Below, in pieces: positions 11,201 through 22,400 of a stretch of DNA of 64,000 nt (within the stretch, counting starts at the first letter, position 1; the number at the start of each line of letters is the position of its first letter). This DNA comes from Melampsora larici-populina 98AG31. Lineage: Eukaryota > Basidiomycota > Pucciniomycetes > Pucciniales > Melampsoraceae. The notes below the pieces were generated by a model. That model was not told where the DNA came from, made no database searches, and saw only the letters and a program-made list of their open reading frames with translations. The translations under genes and the position numbers were made by a program. The stretch is taken from positions 166,120 to 230,119 of the forward strand of contig NW_006768819.1 in the NCBI RefSeq assembly GCF_000204055.1. The letters run 5' to 3'.

Positions 11201-13623
11201 TGGGTGTATCATGCTTTGTTTACATCGATGACATCCTAATTTTTTCCAAGACTTATGAAGATCATACACTCCATGTTTCTCAAGTTTTGCAATGTCTTCA
11301 AGATTCCAATTTGGTTGTTTCTCCTGATAAGTGTCTCTTCTATGCAACAGAAGTAACCTTTTTAGGTTTTGTTATTTCAGTTGAAGGATTAAAAATGGAC
11401 CCTAAGAAACTGAGCACAATAACTGACTGGCCTTATCCCACTAATTCCAAGCAGCTCTATTGTTTTTTAGGCTTTACCAATTTTTATAGGCGTTTCATTT
11501 ATCATTTCTCTTCTATATCTGCTCCGTTGACAGTGTTGACACGGAAAGGAGTTAATGTCGTGGATGGCTTAACATCGTCTGAGTGTATTTCTGCGTTTCA
11601 TCATTTATTGAAAGCTTTTACTACTGCTCCCCTTCTCTCTCATTTTGATTTTGATAGACCTAGGGCATTACAGGTGGACTGCTCGGGCTTTGCTATGGCT
11701 GCTATTCTTTCCCAACCAGATTCTGAAGGCAATTTGCTTCCGGTATCCTTCTTTTCTCGAAAACTGACTCCTTCTGAGCGAAACTGGCAAGTGCATGACC
11801 AGGAGCTTGGAGTGATTGTTGAGTCTTTTGGGGAGTGGCGCGCGTGGTTGACTGGGACTGAACAACCGGTTACTGTCTTTTCGGATCACGCAAACCTTCG
11901 ATATTTCATGACTTCACAGAAGATTTCACCTCGACAAGCAAGATGGGCATCTTATTTGACTCAGTTTAATTTTCAGATTCTTCATACACCGGGTAAAATT
12001 AATCCCGCGGATCCTCTCTCTCGGCGACCGGACTATGAAGATTTTTCTTCGGAGTCTTCCAGGATGACCCTCCTCAAACCATATATGATTAAAGAGGGGG
12101 TCACTGTGTGTTCTATAGACACCACGTTTTCTATTCCGTCCAATGAGACGAGGGAACTTCTCACCAAATCTTATGACGGTGTTTCGGAGTTTGTTAAGCC
12201 ACCTCCTTTATTTTCTTTTCGTGGTGGGCTGTGGTGGTTTAGAGACAGGTTATATGTACCCAAACCTCTGAGACTACAAATTCTTTCATCTTTTCATGAT
12301 GATCCTTCAATGGGACATCCTGGCATATCACATATGCTTAGTATGATCACTCGAACATTTGGATGGAAGTCTATTCGGGAAGACGTCATCAATTTTGTGA
12401 AAAGCTGCGAGTCGTGTCAACGGGTGAAGAGATCGACCCAGGCTCAGCAGGGAACCTTGATTCCTTTGGCTATACCAGATTGGCCATGGAGCATGATTGG
12501 TATGGACTTCATCGTCAAGTTGCCGATTTCAGCAGGTTTTGACTCTATATTAGTCATTACTGACCACTTTTCAAAAGGGGCCCACTTTATACCATGTAAG
12601 GAGTCGATGAGCGCTCCCCAGCTTGCTTCCCTTTTTATATCTCAGTTTTTTAGATACCATGGCTACCCTGACAAAATAGTCTCGGATAGGGGTGCGACGT
12701 TCGTCTCGACCTTTTGGAAGGCGGTTCAAATGCAATTGCGGATTCATCCTGCACCTTCAACAGCGTTTCATCCGCAAACCAATGGTCAGACGGAAAGAAC
12801 CAATCAAGCTTTGGAGTCTTATCTACGTCACTTTATTACTTATCGACAGGAGGATTGGTGTGAATGGTTGCCAATGGCAGAGTTCTGCTTTAACAACACT
12901 CCTTCTTCGTCGACTAAGCTTTCTCCATTTTTTTCTTGGCAAGGTTTTCACCCGAGAGCTAACAGTTTTACGGAACTTTTGAAAGTACCTCATGCGGACC
13001 AATTCGTCAAACTCTTGGAGGCAACTCAATTAAATCTGTTGGTTTCTCTGAAACACGCGAAAGAGCAACAAGCTAAGTACTATAATTCTCATAAAAGATT
13101 GGGTCAGGAGTACTCTAAAGGTGACTTGGTTTGGTTGTCTAGACAGAACATCACAAGTACGAGGCCTTCTAGAAAATTGGATTATAGACGAATTGGGCCG
13201 TTTTGAGTGGAAGAAATGGTTGGGAAGAATGCGGTGAAATTAAATTTGGGGCGTTCATACTCTCGTCTTCACCCTGTTTTTAACATTTCTTTGATCTCAC
13301 CTTATTATAATCCATCTATGGGAGGACGGCCTGCAGCTACTCACGAACTTGTGTCTTCTCCGCAGGTAACACCAATTAGGGATTGGCGTCAGGTCTCGGC
13401 AATTGTGGATTATAGAAAGAAAGGGAATGCGGCACCGGAATATCTGATTAGATGGGCAGGGAGACCGATAACAGATGATACTTGGATTCAACTACCTGAT
13501 ATTTCATCAGATTTAGATCTGTTTATTCTCACTTTTCATCATCGATATCCCCAATTTCCAGCTCCGAAAAATATCTCTTGGGAGCGTTATGAATCAGGTT
13601 ATCAAGCTGTGTTACCATTTTAA
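8293..13623 (+). pseudogene. Gag-Pol polyprotein of the Ty3 chromovirus, one in-frame TGA
   Basis: I take the ATG at 8293 (MASRRSTVSG) as start; an upstream in-frame ATG is also open. In order: Gag with a CYRC...C knuckle-like motif near residue 413; aspartic protease with LIDSGAS near 632; reverse transcriptase with YIDD near 977 (bases 11221-11232); RNase H with VDCSG near 1127; integrase with an HHCC-type zinc finger near 1335-1375, then the catalytic Asp, Asp and Glu near 1404, 1465 and 1501. The frame meets a TGA at 13204-13206, in the GPY/F motif of integrase, and continues in frame to 13623 through a chromodomain (about 13381-13520). The product, if made, would lack the chromodomain that targets chromoviruses to heterochromatin. 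Two conserved RT-region arginines appear as Trp and Cys. Confidence 0.9.
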
Positions 13624-13665
13624 AGAAAAATAAGAAAAATTTTGACCCTGGACGGAAATTATTAT

Positions 13666-13920
13666 TGTAATGAATTGAAATACTTTTATCAAATATTGTT
13701 TTAGATTCTGTTGTTATGGAAGAAAGGATAACAAAATACAAATTTGAATAGTTACGAATAATGTTGTTAGATGTTACATATGGTTGTTTTGTATAAATAT
13801 GTTTGTGTATACTTAGTTATGTTTCCTTTTCCTTATCGAATCAATAAAGTAGTTTTCCTCACTCATAAAACATAAGTAGACAAGACATGGTCTTGTCTAC
13901 TGTACACCTGAGCCCTTACA
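13666..13920 (+). repeat. 3' LTR of the Ty3 element
   Basis: 255 bp, with the same ends and hairpin as the 5' LTR. It retains TCG in TTATCGAATC, where the 5' LTR has TCA. The AAAGA target duplicate follows directly. Confidence 0.95.
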
Positions 13921-14194
13921 AAAGATGCTATTTCTGATGTTGTTGAGTATCTTTTTTTACCTTTTTTGCTTTTTAGGGTGATTTCAACACCTCAGGGGCA
14001 CATATCAGCGCTCCCAACATCGGCATGCCTTTGGAAAGTTCAAAATCTGCGATCGGGCCTGCGCCAAATCCAAAACCCGCGCCCACCACGTGATTTCCGG
14101 GGTCTTGGCAGGGCAGATAACCCTAATGCGCAGCTATCTACATGAGCTATACAGAGCTGTATTCACTTCATTTTATTGCAAATCTTTACATGTG

Positions 14195-15146
14195 TACTAC
14201 CTTTGCTAAAAAGGTTGACCGGGTTGACCGCACAAGAGAAGACAAGAAAGGCTAAATTTCGCCGCAGCCTGCTGCGAAGCCGCTGCGCAGCTCGCAGAAT
14301 CCAAAATCCACCCGATCACAAATCTTCATACGATCGACATGAACTGCCGCTTTCTGGCTTTGTAATGTCTTGAGACTCATGCAAACTATATCTACGAAAA
14401 ATGTAGAGCTTGGCATGACCAGATTGACCGTACAGCCGAGCCCAGCTTTAGTTCAGTGAGATTGATTATGCACATTCCCGTCTTTCCCCATAGTCTTCCT
14501 AGTGTAGTGGTTGACATGGCACACGTGGGCTATTGACATTCAAGTGGTGATAAGCGCTGGTAGTGTGTTCGAGCCTGTGTGTCCTTTTGTGCTTTTACAT
14601 TTTGGCCAAATCATAGAAAAAAGGACAAGTCTTTTTTTGAAAAAAAACACTTTCATTTTTCTCGCTCAGTCAAGAGCTCAAATGAGGTTATCATAGGATA
14701 ATGATTGCACTGACACATCGAAGATCAAAAACTTGATCTCATTTCAAAATTTCAGCAAAAGAGAGAGTACGAGTCAGCCTCGAACCCATGCAGGCCAACC
14801 TTTTCAGTCCACAATGCAGCTGTTTCATGCCGTTCGACCGAACGTTCTTATTGTGCTGCGATTAAAACGAGTATCTATTCCGTTCACAGCTCAGGTGAAG
14901 TTAGAAAAACTGACTGTATGCTTGATTTCAACATAATGAGCTAGATATATGTGCTTTATGATCAATCCCAAGACATTACAAAGCCAGAAAGTGGCAGTTC
15001 ATGTCGATCGTATGAAGATTTGTGATCGGGTGGATTTTGGATTCTGCAAGCTGCGCAGCGGCTTCGCAGCAGGCTGCGGCGAAATTTGGCCTTTCTTGTC
15101 TTCTCTTGTGCGGTCGACCCGGTCAACCTTTTTAGCAAAGGTAGTA
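14195..15146. repeat. Inverted repeat pair (~180-bp arms) around a ~590-bp centre
   Basis: The left arm, 14195-14376, begins TACTACCTTTGCTAAAAAGG. The right arm, 14967-15146, is its near-identical reverse complement. The arms hold a GC-rich core (GCAGCCTGCTGCGAAGCC). I find no matching target duplication directly outside the arms, so they may be two oppositely oriented copies of one repeat, not the TIRs of one transposon. The centre holds a tRNA-like sequence. Confidence 0.75.
14500..14575 (+). other. tRNA-like sequence, probable SINE head
   Basis: A good RNA polymerase III A-box-like TAGTGTAGTGGTTGA (about 14500-14514) is followed about 50 bases later by a B-box-like GTGTTCGAGCC (about 14565-14575). 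The sequence does not fold into a canonical tRNA by eye, so it is more likely a tRNA-derived SINE or tRNA pseudogene. A reverse-oriented B-box-like CCTCGAACCC occurs near 14779. Confidence 0.45.
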
Positions 15147-15293
15147 AAAAAAGCTTTGGGACAAGACACAAATTTTGCTGTATCCAACTTTCAACCGCCC
15201 AAAATTCTAATTTTTTTCACATTTTTGGAACAAGTTCATTCAGCCCATATGTCCTTGTGAGTGGTGTAGTGTAATTTTGAGTCAGGGCAGCAC

Positions 15294-15552
15294 CTACACC
15301 ACGGAGTGGTCCGGCCCATCTGCAGACGGGCCTTTTTTTATATAGTCACGGACCGTCTGCAGGTAGGCGCTGGTCCCACCGTATGCAGACGGCCTTTCAA
15401 ATACCACCTGCAGCCTGCCTGCGAGTCGACTGCAGACGAGATGCAACGGGCAGACTACAGGCAGTATTTGAAAGGCCGTCTGCATACGGTCTCAAAATGG
15501 AGTGAGGAGGGTCAAAAAACCGTCTGAGATGTTTTCATGACCACTCGTAGAC
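15294..15552. mobile_element. Small hairpin-rich element
   Basis: It starts CTACACCACGGAGTGGT, a sequence found inverted at about 24788-24804. A weak partner (ACCACTCGTAG) lies near 15540-15551. Inside, a perfect 27-bp inverted repeat (15378-15404 with 15464-15490, beginning ACCGTATGCAGACGGCC) forms a long stem with a 59-base loop. Multiple GCAGACGG-type motifs recur. No protein is encoded and no target duplication is evident, so the ends are approximate. Confidence 0.45.
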
Positions 15553-15772
15553 AGGGTGACGACTCAGAAAAGGGCCAATGAGGTGGCTCACGGGCGTGAA
15601 ACTCTTGTTTTAATTTGTATCATGCCATTCAAATGATCCAAATACATTGACATCAACGAAATCTTGATCAAAAGATACAAAAAAGAGATGAAATGATACA
15701 AAATTGAAATATAGTGTAATGATAAAACTTATGTATAATGAAAGATTGGAAGATAAAGTCATTATTTTTTGT

Positions 15773-17848
15773 TCATTGGCTTCTTGCTTGGATTTTTGTT
15801 TGCCTTTTTATTTGGTCTGTGTGATTGTAAATTAGGTATCTCAGCCTGGACTTCGTCGTCTGAAGGCAGCTTGAATGATCATTCAGCTATTGGGATGTCA
15901 TCATACATCACTGATCCACTGTCGAATTTCTTGCGGTCTTGTTGATAGATCAGATTATAAAAGCTAATGTAATTTCGTAAATTAATAATCTTCATTAAAT
16001 CTGATTTACTACTAAGACAATATAAAAAAAACTCACCAAGTTGTATATGGGCGCCCTTTTGAAAGTAAGTAGCTCAATTGATTGTCTACTACTATCCATA
16101 TTGTGGAAGTAGCTTTATCTGGAAAGTATAGTCGCAGGCATTCACGCCGCTGTAAGTTAAAGATGAAAGATGTGAGTGTCATAACAACTTAAGCCTACAA
16201 ATAAAAAACTTACAAGATAGGCAAAACAGGTGCGCGATAGCATGTCAGTGTCTTTCCAGATGTCACCTTCTAATTTTGACTCGATTTCCTCCTTACCGAG
16301 TTGAATGATCTGAAATTGAATGAAGTCAGTGTTTTCTTTCTTGTGTTTATAATGATACAAATATCCTGACCAAGCCAACAAGAGTTTGAAGGTCCGGTAT
16401 TGATCTGGTACATTCCTGACAGCCACGATCAGGTTTAATACCTGTCAATAGCTGTCCAAGGGCATTGATTTCAAAACAAATGAGCAACATTCAATTCAAT
16501 GAAAGATGGAAAGGATGAGGAAAATCACTCACTACAGTGTGTAAGTTTTCTCGGGCATGCTTTGCCTTTTCCTTGATCATAGTTACCAAAGTCTGAGTGT
16601 TGGCTGTGAGAGTAAGTCCATTAGGCTTTGGTGGAAGTTGTTCGTTACACCACGGAAGCCCTTGTTGAAAGAGTGACTTCTGTATTGGGAAAAAAGATAT
16701 AATCAGTAAAATTTTGCAAAGAAAGCTTCAGAACTCACCTTGATCTTTCTAAAAAGAGAGTTCTCAATGGTTTTCTTGTTCGGCTTCCTGACAAGAGCGG
16801 TGTAAGCTTCGATATTTGATTTGATTACATGTTGACAGGCAAATTGATAGGTTAATTTCTGTTTGATGGAAATAAAACGAAAAAGTCAGTGGATAAGATT
16901 GCAACAGTTTAAGAGTGTGTAATAAATGAGAAAAACTTTCCTTGAGTGGCTTGTTGGGTTTCCAAGGCAAACTCAAGTTTGAGCCAGACACACGATGAGA
17001 ATGAGAAGTTGCTGAGTCAGTTGGTACCTCACCAGAGGTCAACTGTTCTTGAACCTTTTCAATAACCTCGTTTGAAATCTCATCTTTGATTGAGTCGATT
17101 CGATCCAAGAGTTCGTTACGGATACTGATTTGACCATCAAGGATATCTTGATGTAATTTGGAGAGAAACAAGCCATTATGGATCGCATGTTGATTTGTAT
17201 CACCAATCTGTATATTGGAAGAAATCAATCATCAAAACCTATAATCAAATCGATAAAAAAGAACTTACATATGACAAAGCTCTTGCCATGTCAATGTGGC
17301 TTTGATCGATTCCAGGCATGCTATCAGCTGCCTGGGTGAATGCGCTGGCTGATCGATCATGTTGATGTGATCTCGAAATGTCATTCTCATCATCATTATC
17401 TTCAAAAGTCTTTTCAATGTATTCTAAGTCTTCTTCGTTTTCATCTTCTTCGTTTTCATCTTCTTCGTTTACATCTTCTTCGTTTACATCTTCTTCATTT
17501 TCATCTTCTTCATTTTCATTCTTGTTTTCGACTTCATTGTTTTCATCATCACAATACAAAAGATTCTGTTTGAGATCAAGATTGTTTTTGAGGTTTGCTG
17601 ATAGGATTTGATTTGAATTTGATAGTGTCTTTTGAATGGATGTTGTCGAGGGCTGCTGTGTGAGAAATCAAAGGCTTGTTGATGGTTTCAAGGGACCTTT
17701 GGGTCAGGCTAGGATCAGATTTCAAAGCGGTTTTGGTTGATTTCGAAGCGGTTTTGGTTGATTTTGAAGGGTTTTCAGTTAATTGGGAAGGTTTTTGGGT
17801 TAATTGGGAAGATGTTCTTGTGTTTGGCGTTTTGTGATGAGGAGGCAT
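15773..17848 (-). pseudogene. Broken multi-exon gene with acidic NEED repeats
   Basis: The start is MPPHHKTPNTR at 17848, with a Ser/Thr/Lys-rich N-terminus. Near 17650 the plausible protein shifts frame (the first frame ends at TGA by 17576, while another is open into an acidic NEEDV/NEEDE repeat, 15-bp period, about 17429-17523). Further exons then follow with GT-AG borders: IGDTNQHAIHNG... (to about 16941), a KSLFQQGLPWCNEQ exon, a VRNVPDQYRTFKLLLAW exon (about 16220-16430), and a RRECLRLYFPDKATS exon. The last exon has an in-frame TGA near 15888 before its lysine-rich end at 15773. I know no function. Such long, spliced hypothetical proteins are often multicopy in rusts. The frameshift and stop suggest it is inactive. 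Confidence 0.5.
17429..17523 (-). repeat. 15-bp minisatellite coding NEED(V/E)
   Basis: About six 15-bp units (CTTCTTCGTTTACAT-like on the plus strand) encode repeated Asn-Glu-Glu-Asp-x. Unit copies differ at few bases, so expansion is recent. Confidence 0.75.
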
Positions 17849-17903
17849 GTTGAATCAAAGTGGAAGAGTTTGGGAAAACAGCTCCAGAAATCGTGAATTC
17901 TGA

Positions 17904-18730
17904 GAGCATCCACTATCGTCTCTGTAAATGGCCTCGGTACGGTAAATTTTGCTGAAATTTACCATACCGAGCCTCGAAATCCCCAATCGTGTCCAACATA
18001 CAGATCTGTACCTACAGAATCACTCAAAAATCGGTAGAGGTCAAGCAAATTTGCTGGACCTCTACCGAATCGGTATCTGCAAAAGCACTGGACTTTTACC
18101 GAGCCGCACACCACACCATCACTCCCAAAATTCAAAGTCCGACTACACTTCACTTTTTATGCTCTCGATCCGCATACACACACCAAACTTCTCATTCTGA
18201 CTCTCAACATGAGCATTGGAGGACCTCTTTCCTTGCATACCTATCATATCTTGTTACTGCTCATCATCAGTTCTATGAAGTCCCCCTGTTTTCAAATCAT
18301 GTGTTTTCAAGTCTTTCTTTCAAATCATGTGTTTTCAAGTCTTTCTTTCAAATCGTTTGTTTTCAAATCGATTGCTTTCCAATCGATCATTTTCCAATCT
18401 TGAGGTTTTTTCAATCAATTGTTCTCAAATTGATGATTCTCCAATCGATTATTTTGGAGCAATCACTATGAAAACGATGCTTTTGAAACTCAACCCATAC
18501 TGAGCAACAACTATGTAAATGTCAAAACTCGATGTTTTGAGTTGAGATTTGCAGACTGTTCACAGAGCACACGATAGTGGAACAGAGTCCATTCTGTACA
18601 GTACGTACTGTACAGAATATATATACTGCAACGATAGTGGAATTGTGCGTTTCTGTACGTACGGACACTGTACTTTACAGACACGTACAGTAAATTTACT
18701 GAAAATTTACTGCAACGATAGTGGATGCTC
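17904..18730. mobile_element. PIF/Harbinger-type MITE with several hairpins, 827 bp
   Basis: The ends are GAGCATCCACTATCGT and its complement, flanked by the 3-bp duplication TGA (17901-17903 and 18731-18733). The subterminal motif CGATAGTGGA recurs near 18572, 18632 and 18713. Inside lie near-perfect palindromes at about 17932-17975 and 18031-18070, a perfect 28-bp palindrome at 18591-18618 (half-site ATTCTGTACAGTAC), and a 28-bp-period tandem repeat at about 18290-18355. No transposase is encoded. The 3-bp duplication suggests PIF/Harbinger, though its usual site is TWA. Confidence 0.75.
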
Positions 18731-19450
18731 TGAAGCTGTTTTATTTGCCCGAGTTGAGGCCATTTGGAAGCCCTCCTCATGGCCTTGACTTGACCCGGCC
18801 ATACTCAACTTATGATATGATCACTTGAGTTTGAAAGGCACTCCACTTGAGATCAAACATCAGATCACATGTGATGTTCTTCATTCACAATGATATGATG
18901 ATAAAAAAAAGACTTCAGGAAATAACATTGCAAAAGAAGACAAATAAGCCAGTCAATTGAGATCAAAACTGCCTTGCTTTGATCAATACATTTTTGTGAA
19001 AATTGGTAAAAAGCACCCAACCAAGACTGCTTTTGCGCCTATGTGGTTTTTGGTGCTATCCTAAAGGCACATGTTTGAAGTTTCAGCTTTGCCAACATCC
19101 TATCACAACTAAAAAGTCATCAAGGCACGACGAAGCAACCCTGATAGCCAAGACTACGGAGATGTAATGTCCCACATTTGGAAGCCATCTCCAGTTATCT
19201 CTGCCCACAACATGGTTTGAACCTACAACCAGTACCAGTAGTGGGCAGACGAGCTGACCAGCTAACCACTAGGTTATAAACTGTTGAAGTGCAGAAGCAT
19301 TGCAAAAAGTCTTGTTCAGAAGTAAAGTTACAACAGCCAGCATCTTTGGCTTGGGGCAAAAATCCGAGGCGTCCTCAGATTTTGGTAAATAACAAATGAT
19401 TCTACACCGCCAACTCATGCATGATCAATTTTTTTAAGATTGTCAGTTGG
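18731..19450. other. Gene-free stretch with one tRNA-like sequence
   Basis: No coding sequence is supported. The only structure I recognise is the tRNA-like segment listed separately on the minus strand. Confidence 0.4.
19205..19278 (-). other. tRNA-like sequence, probable SINE head (minus)
   Basis: On the minus strand an A-box-like AACCTAGTGGTTAGCTGG (near 19275-19258) is followed by a B-box-like AGGTTCAAACC (19224-19214), at tRNA-like spacing. The remaining bases do not make a clean cloverleaf. A SINE or tRNA pseudogene is likely. Confidence 0.5.
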
Positions 19451-19451
19451 T

Positions 19452-22400
19452 TTAAGTTGTGGTTTTTTTCTTCCTGCTTTTGGCGGGTGGAGCGGGAGCA
19501 GATTTCCAAACTTCCAAGCCCTTCTGAATGGCCTCTTTCCACTGTTCCGGAGTCACCTGTGAGATGGTAAGTGCGGACGCCTTTCGATGGGCTTCGGCTG
19601 AGTATAACGCACCTGCATTGATGATATAAGAATTGAGTTGATTATGATTGATATAGTAGTTTGATTGTGAAACCAGGATTCTCTCGACTTTTTTCTGGTG
19701 GCTATCAGTCACCGAACATGAAGCCTCGTGGCAGTTGTGTTGTACGTTGAGAATACAATCAATATCCTGGATAGTGTATAAAGACGGAGAAATATCAGCT
19801 GCGTGTATTGAAGACTAAATGAAAAAGAGCTTACCGCTGCTTTGATCCATACCAGATCTTCTTTAATGACAATTTCTCTCATTCCGTAGAATGGGATAAC
19901 TCGATTTCGGCTGCACTTTTTGACCAAGAATAAACTTTTTGAAGCCGCTTGGTTTTCCGGTTTCCAAATCGATTGAACTCGGCCAATATTTAGACTATTC
20001 TTGATCTATATTTTAATCTCAGTTCAGATCATAAAGCTGTACATCTTCGATAGTCTATGGAAGAACGTACCAGGACAAAGTCACTCTGTTCAACTTTTTG
20101 TTTGTTGAGTAAAGTCAGACTTTCAATTTCTTGCCACAAGTGTTTGGTTTGTAAGTTTGATAAATAAGATGGAATAGAAGCGGTGGAGTTGTGTTGCACT
20201 TTATCTGATTACAGATTGTTATGTCAGTCCGGGTAAAGAAATCCATTGATTTAGAATATGAGATATAGACTCACTACCAGCAATGAAATCTAAACGGTGA
20301 TTCAAGGTTACATCCCGCCCCAGTGCGTGTTGAACCTCAGAGTGATCGGGAAATATTGAATTCAACGCCGTTCCGCGGTGACCAACTCATCAAGATCTCG
20401 ATCATAAAACGGGCTTCTTGATGTCAAAGTTTTCAATAGTTCCCAGTTGTTGAAAGTATTGGCTATATCATTTCCAGGACTTTGATGATTAGAATGAATT
20501 GAAGCATATCGTAGAACTCCATTGAAAGATTCGAATTTTTGGGTTGCAAATAAAGGTGCGGCTCCAAGACGTTGAATTGATCCAGGTAAGTGCGTCAGCA
20601 TGTGAAATTTTGGTTTGTTCACCCATTGTGCGGTAATTCTGATCAATTTATGTAGAAAAATATCAATATGAGATTGTAATTCGTCAAGATACGAGGCCAT
20701 ATTGGTGATTTTTGCTTGAAATACGTAAGACGAAAGAAGGCAAAGTGATGTCCAAAGATGTTGTTTTTGCGGAGAAAGATGGCCGAACAAGACAAAAGGA
20801 ACAGTCTGTAAAACAGTCTGAAATTCTTTACCCACAAGACTTTGAGAATACTGGATCAATGTGTTAGGTTGGATTGGAGGGATATTGAGACCTTTAGTGT
20901 TGAAAGCATTCCAGCGTGCTGAGAATTCGTTATATTTTGCGGAACCAGGCTTCATCGCACCTAACTCTTTCATTGTATCACCAAACAGGTATTTTGCAAT
21001 TCCAAGTAAAACCACATGAAGGATCTCAACTGGGGTATCAGCATGACCGTCAAAACCTGTCCGTCCAATTGAATTTTAGTGTGGTTATCAAAAATATTGA
21101 AGAATGAATGAAAATTGTACTTACCTTTGAGACGAAGCATCGGATTAAAAAGGTGATCTCCAAGTTCTTCATCGAGTTTCCGGCATATTTCCTCAACCTC
21201 ATGACGAGGTTTTGATTGATAAGCTACTTGAACTTGTTTTATGAAATGATCACATGTTGAATCACGAATACCAAACTTCCGACCCATCTGTTCCACAGTC
21301 GTCTTTGAGTTTGGCTTTTGCGCAGCTTTCCAGATCTGAACAGTTCTTGACCGTGTCTCATCCCAGTCACGCTTGGGAGAAACACTCTGCAAACATCAAA
21401 TCAAAGACACAAAAATCAGATTCAATTATTCACAAATAAGATCTGAGCCCACTCACATGTTCAAAATTTGAATCCAGTCCAACAAATTGACGTATAAATT
21501 CTACTGTCTTCTTTTCTACCATGGTATCAACTTGAAGCGGACAAATTCGACATGGTGTGAGAGTGATTGCTGGGTTCGTAGTATTACAGATTTCCGCATG
21601 CATAGGCGAGTCTCCTAGATGACAAAGAACTACAACCATAGCTATCACCTCCTTCCCGGATGCGTAGTCAAAGGCGTCAAATCCGACTTCACTAAGATGG
21701 CTATAAATCACAAAGTCAGCTTTTGAATTTTACAAATCACTTAGAGAACTTACTTCAATTCATCCACCACATTATCAAAAAGTTCGAGTGCACTTGCCCT
21801 ATTTGACGTCTCTAAAAAATGAATATTATATTCTTGATTTGTCATTTCCGGCGGTAAACCCGACAAAGTGAAAAATAAGCTCATATGTTTATTCCATTTC
21901 TTTGATACATTTCCGGACGTATCATCGGAGTATAAAGTAAGTGGAATATGTTTGATTATCTTCCCATTGGCTTTAGATCGCCAAGGGTTGATTAAGGGCA
22001 GGGTAATAAAGTTTTCGCCTTTGGACTCTGTCAATGTGAAAAGACTGTGTTAGCAAAAAGGATCTAAATCAATGATAAACGTATTATACTGACGTATGAA
22101 TTTATCTTTAAGAAAATCTTTTAGTAAACCTAATCCTTCTATCACGATCTTATCAGAGCGTTTTGATAATAAACTTATGTCAATGGTGTGTAATAAAGGT
22201 GAATCAAAATCAGGCTCCTCGGGAATATGAACTGCAACCTCATTGAAATTATTGTCTTGAGGAATTATCTTGGCTTGAAGACATTTAGCAAAGAGTTTTC
22301 CGTCTTGTTGAAAGAAGTGAGTTGGAACCACCAAATGCGCAGATTCTAGCTGATAAATTTCATAGATAAATATGACCAATTGGAGATTCAACCATTTGAG

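Larger units (their letters stand above)
7452..13920 (+). mobile_element. Ty3/Gypsy chromovirus LTR retrotransposon, 6.47 kb
   Basis: Two 255-bp LTRs (7452-7706 and 13666-13920) begin TGTAATG and end CTTACA, and the whole is flanked by the 5-bp duplication AAAGA (7447-7451 and 13921-13925). I count two differences between the LTRs (about 99.2% identity), so insertion was recent. The internal region encodes one Gag-Pol frame with protease, reverse transcriptase, RNase H, integrase and a C-terminal chromodomain, in Ty3 order. A purine-rich run (about 13622-13640) lies upstream of the 3' LTR. No standard tRNA primer-binding site starting TGG follows the 5' LTR, so priming could be unusual. A premature TGA interrupts the frame. 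Confidence 0.95.
6275..14093. mobile_element. R1 copy 1: hAT-type MITE split by two insertions
   Basis: The outer ends are TCACATAATGGG... (6275) and ...CGCGCCCACCACGTGA (ending 14093), which are imperfect inverted repeats. The flanks are TTTCTGGG (6267-6274) and TTTCCGGG (14094-14101), an 8-bp target duplication with one change, as expected for hAT elements. Removing the CACTA-type MITE (6405-7220) and the Ty3 element (7452-13920), with their duplicated target bases, leaves about 526 bp. That sequence is collinear with R1 copy 2 (27454-40342), including the blocks GGCAGGCCCTGGGCAGGCC and TCTGAGAACGAGGATTGGGA-like DNA. No coding capacity. Confidence 0.8.

Noticed and set aside
14500..14575. 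Functional tRNA gene
   Set aside because: A- and B-box-like motifs are present but the arms do not form a proper cloverleaf; a SINE head is more likely.
17340..17611. Ser-rich and Leu/His-rich plus-strand ORFs
   Set aside because: They are antisense readings of the acidic NEED repeat and have no independent support.
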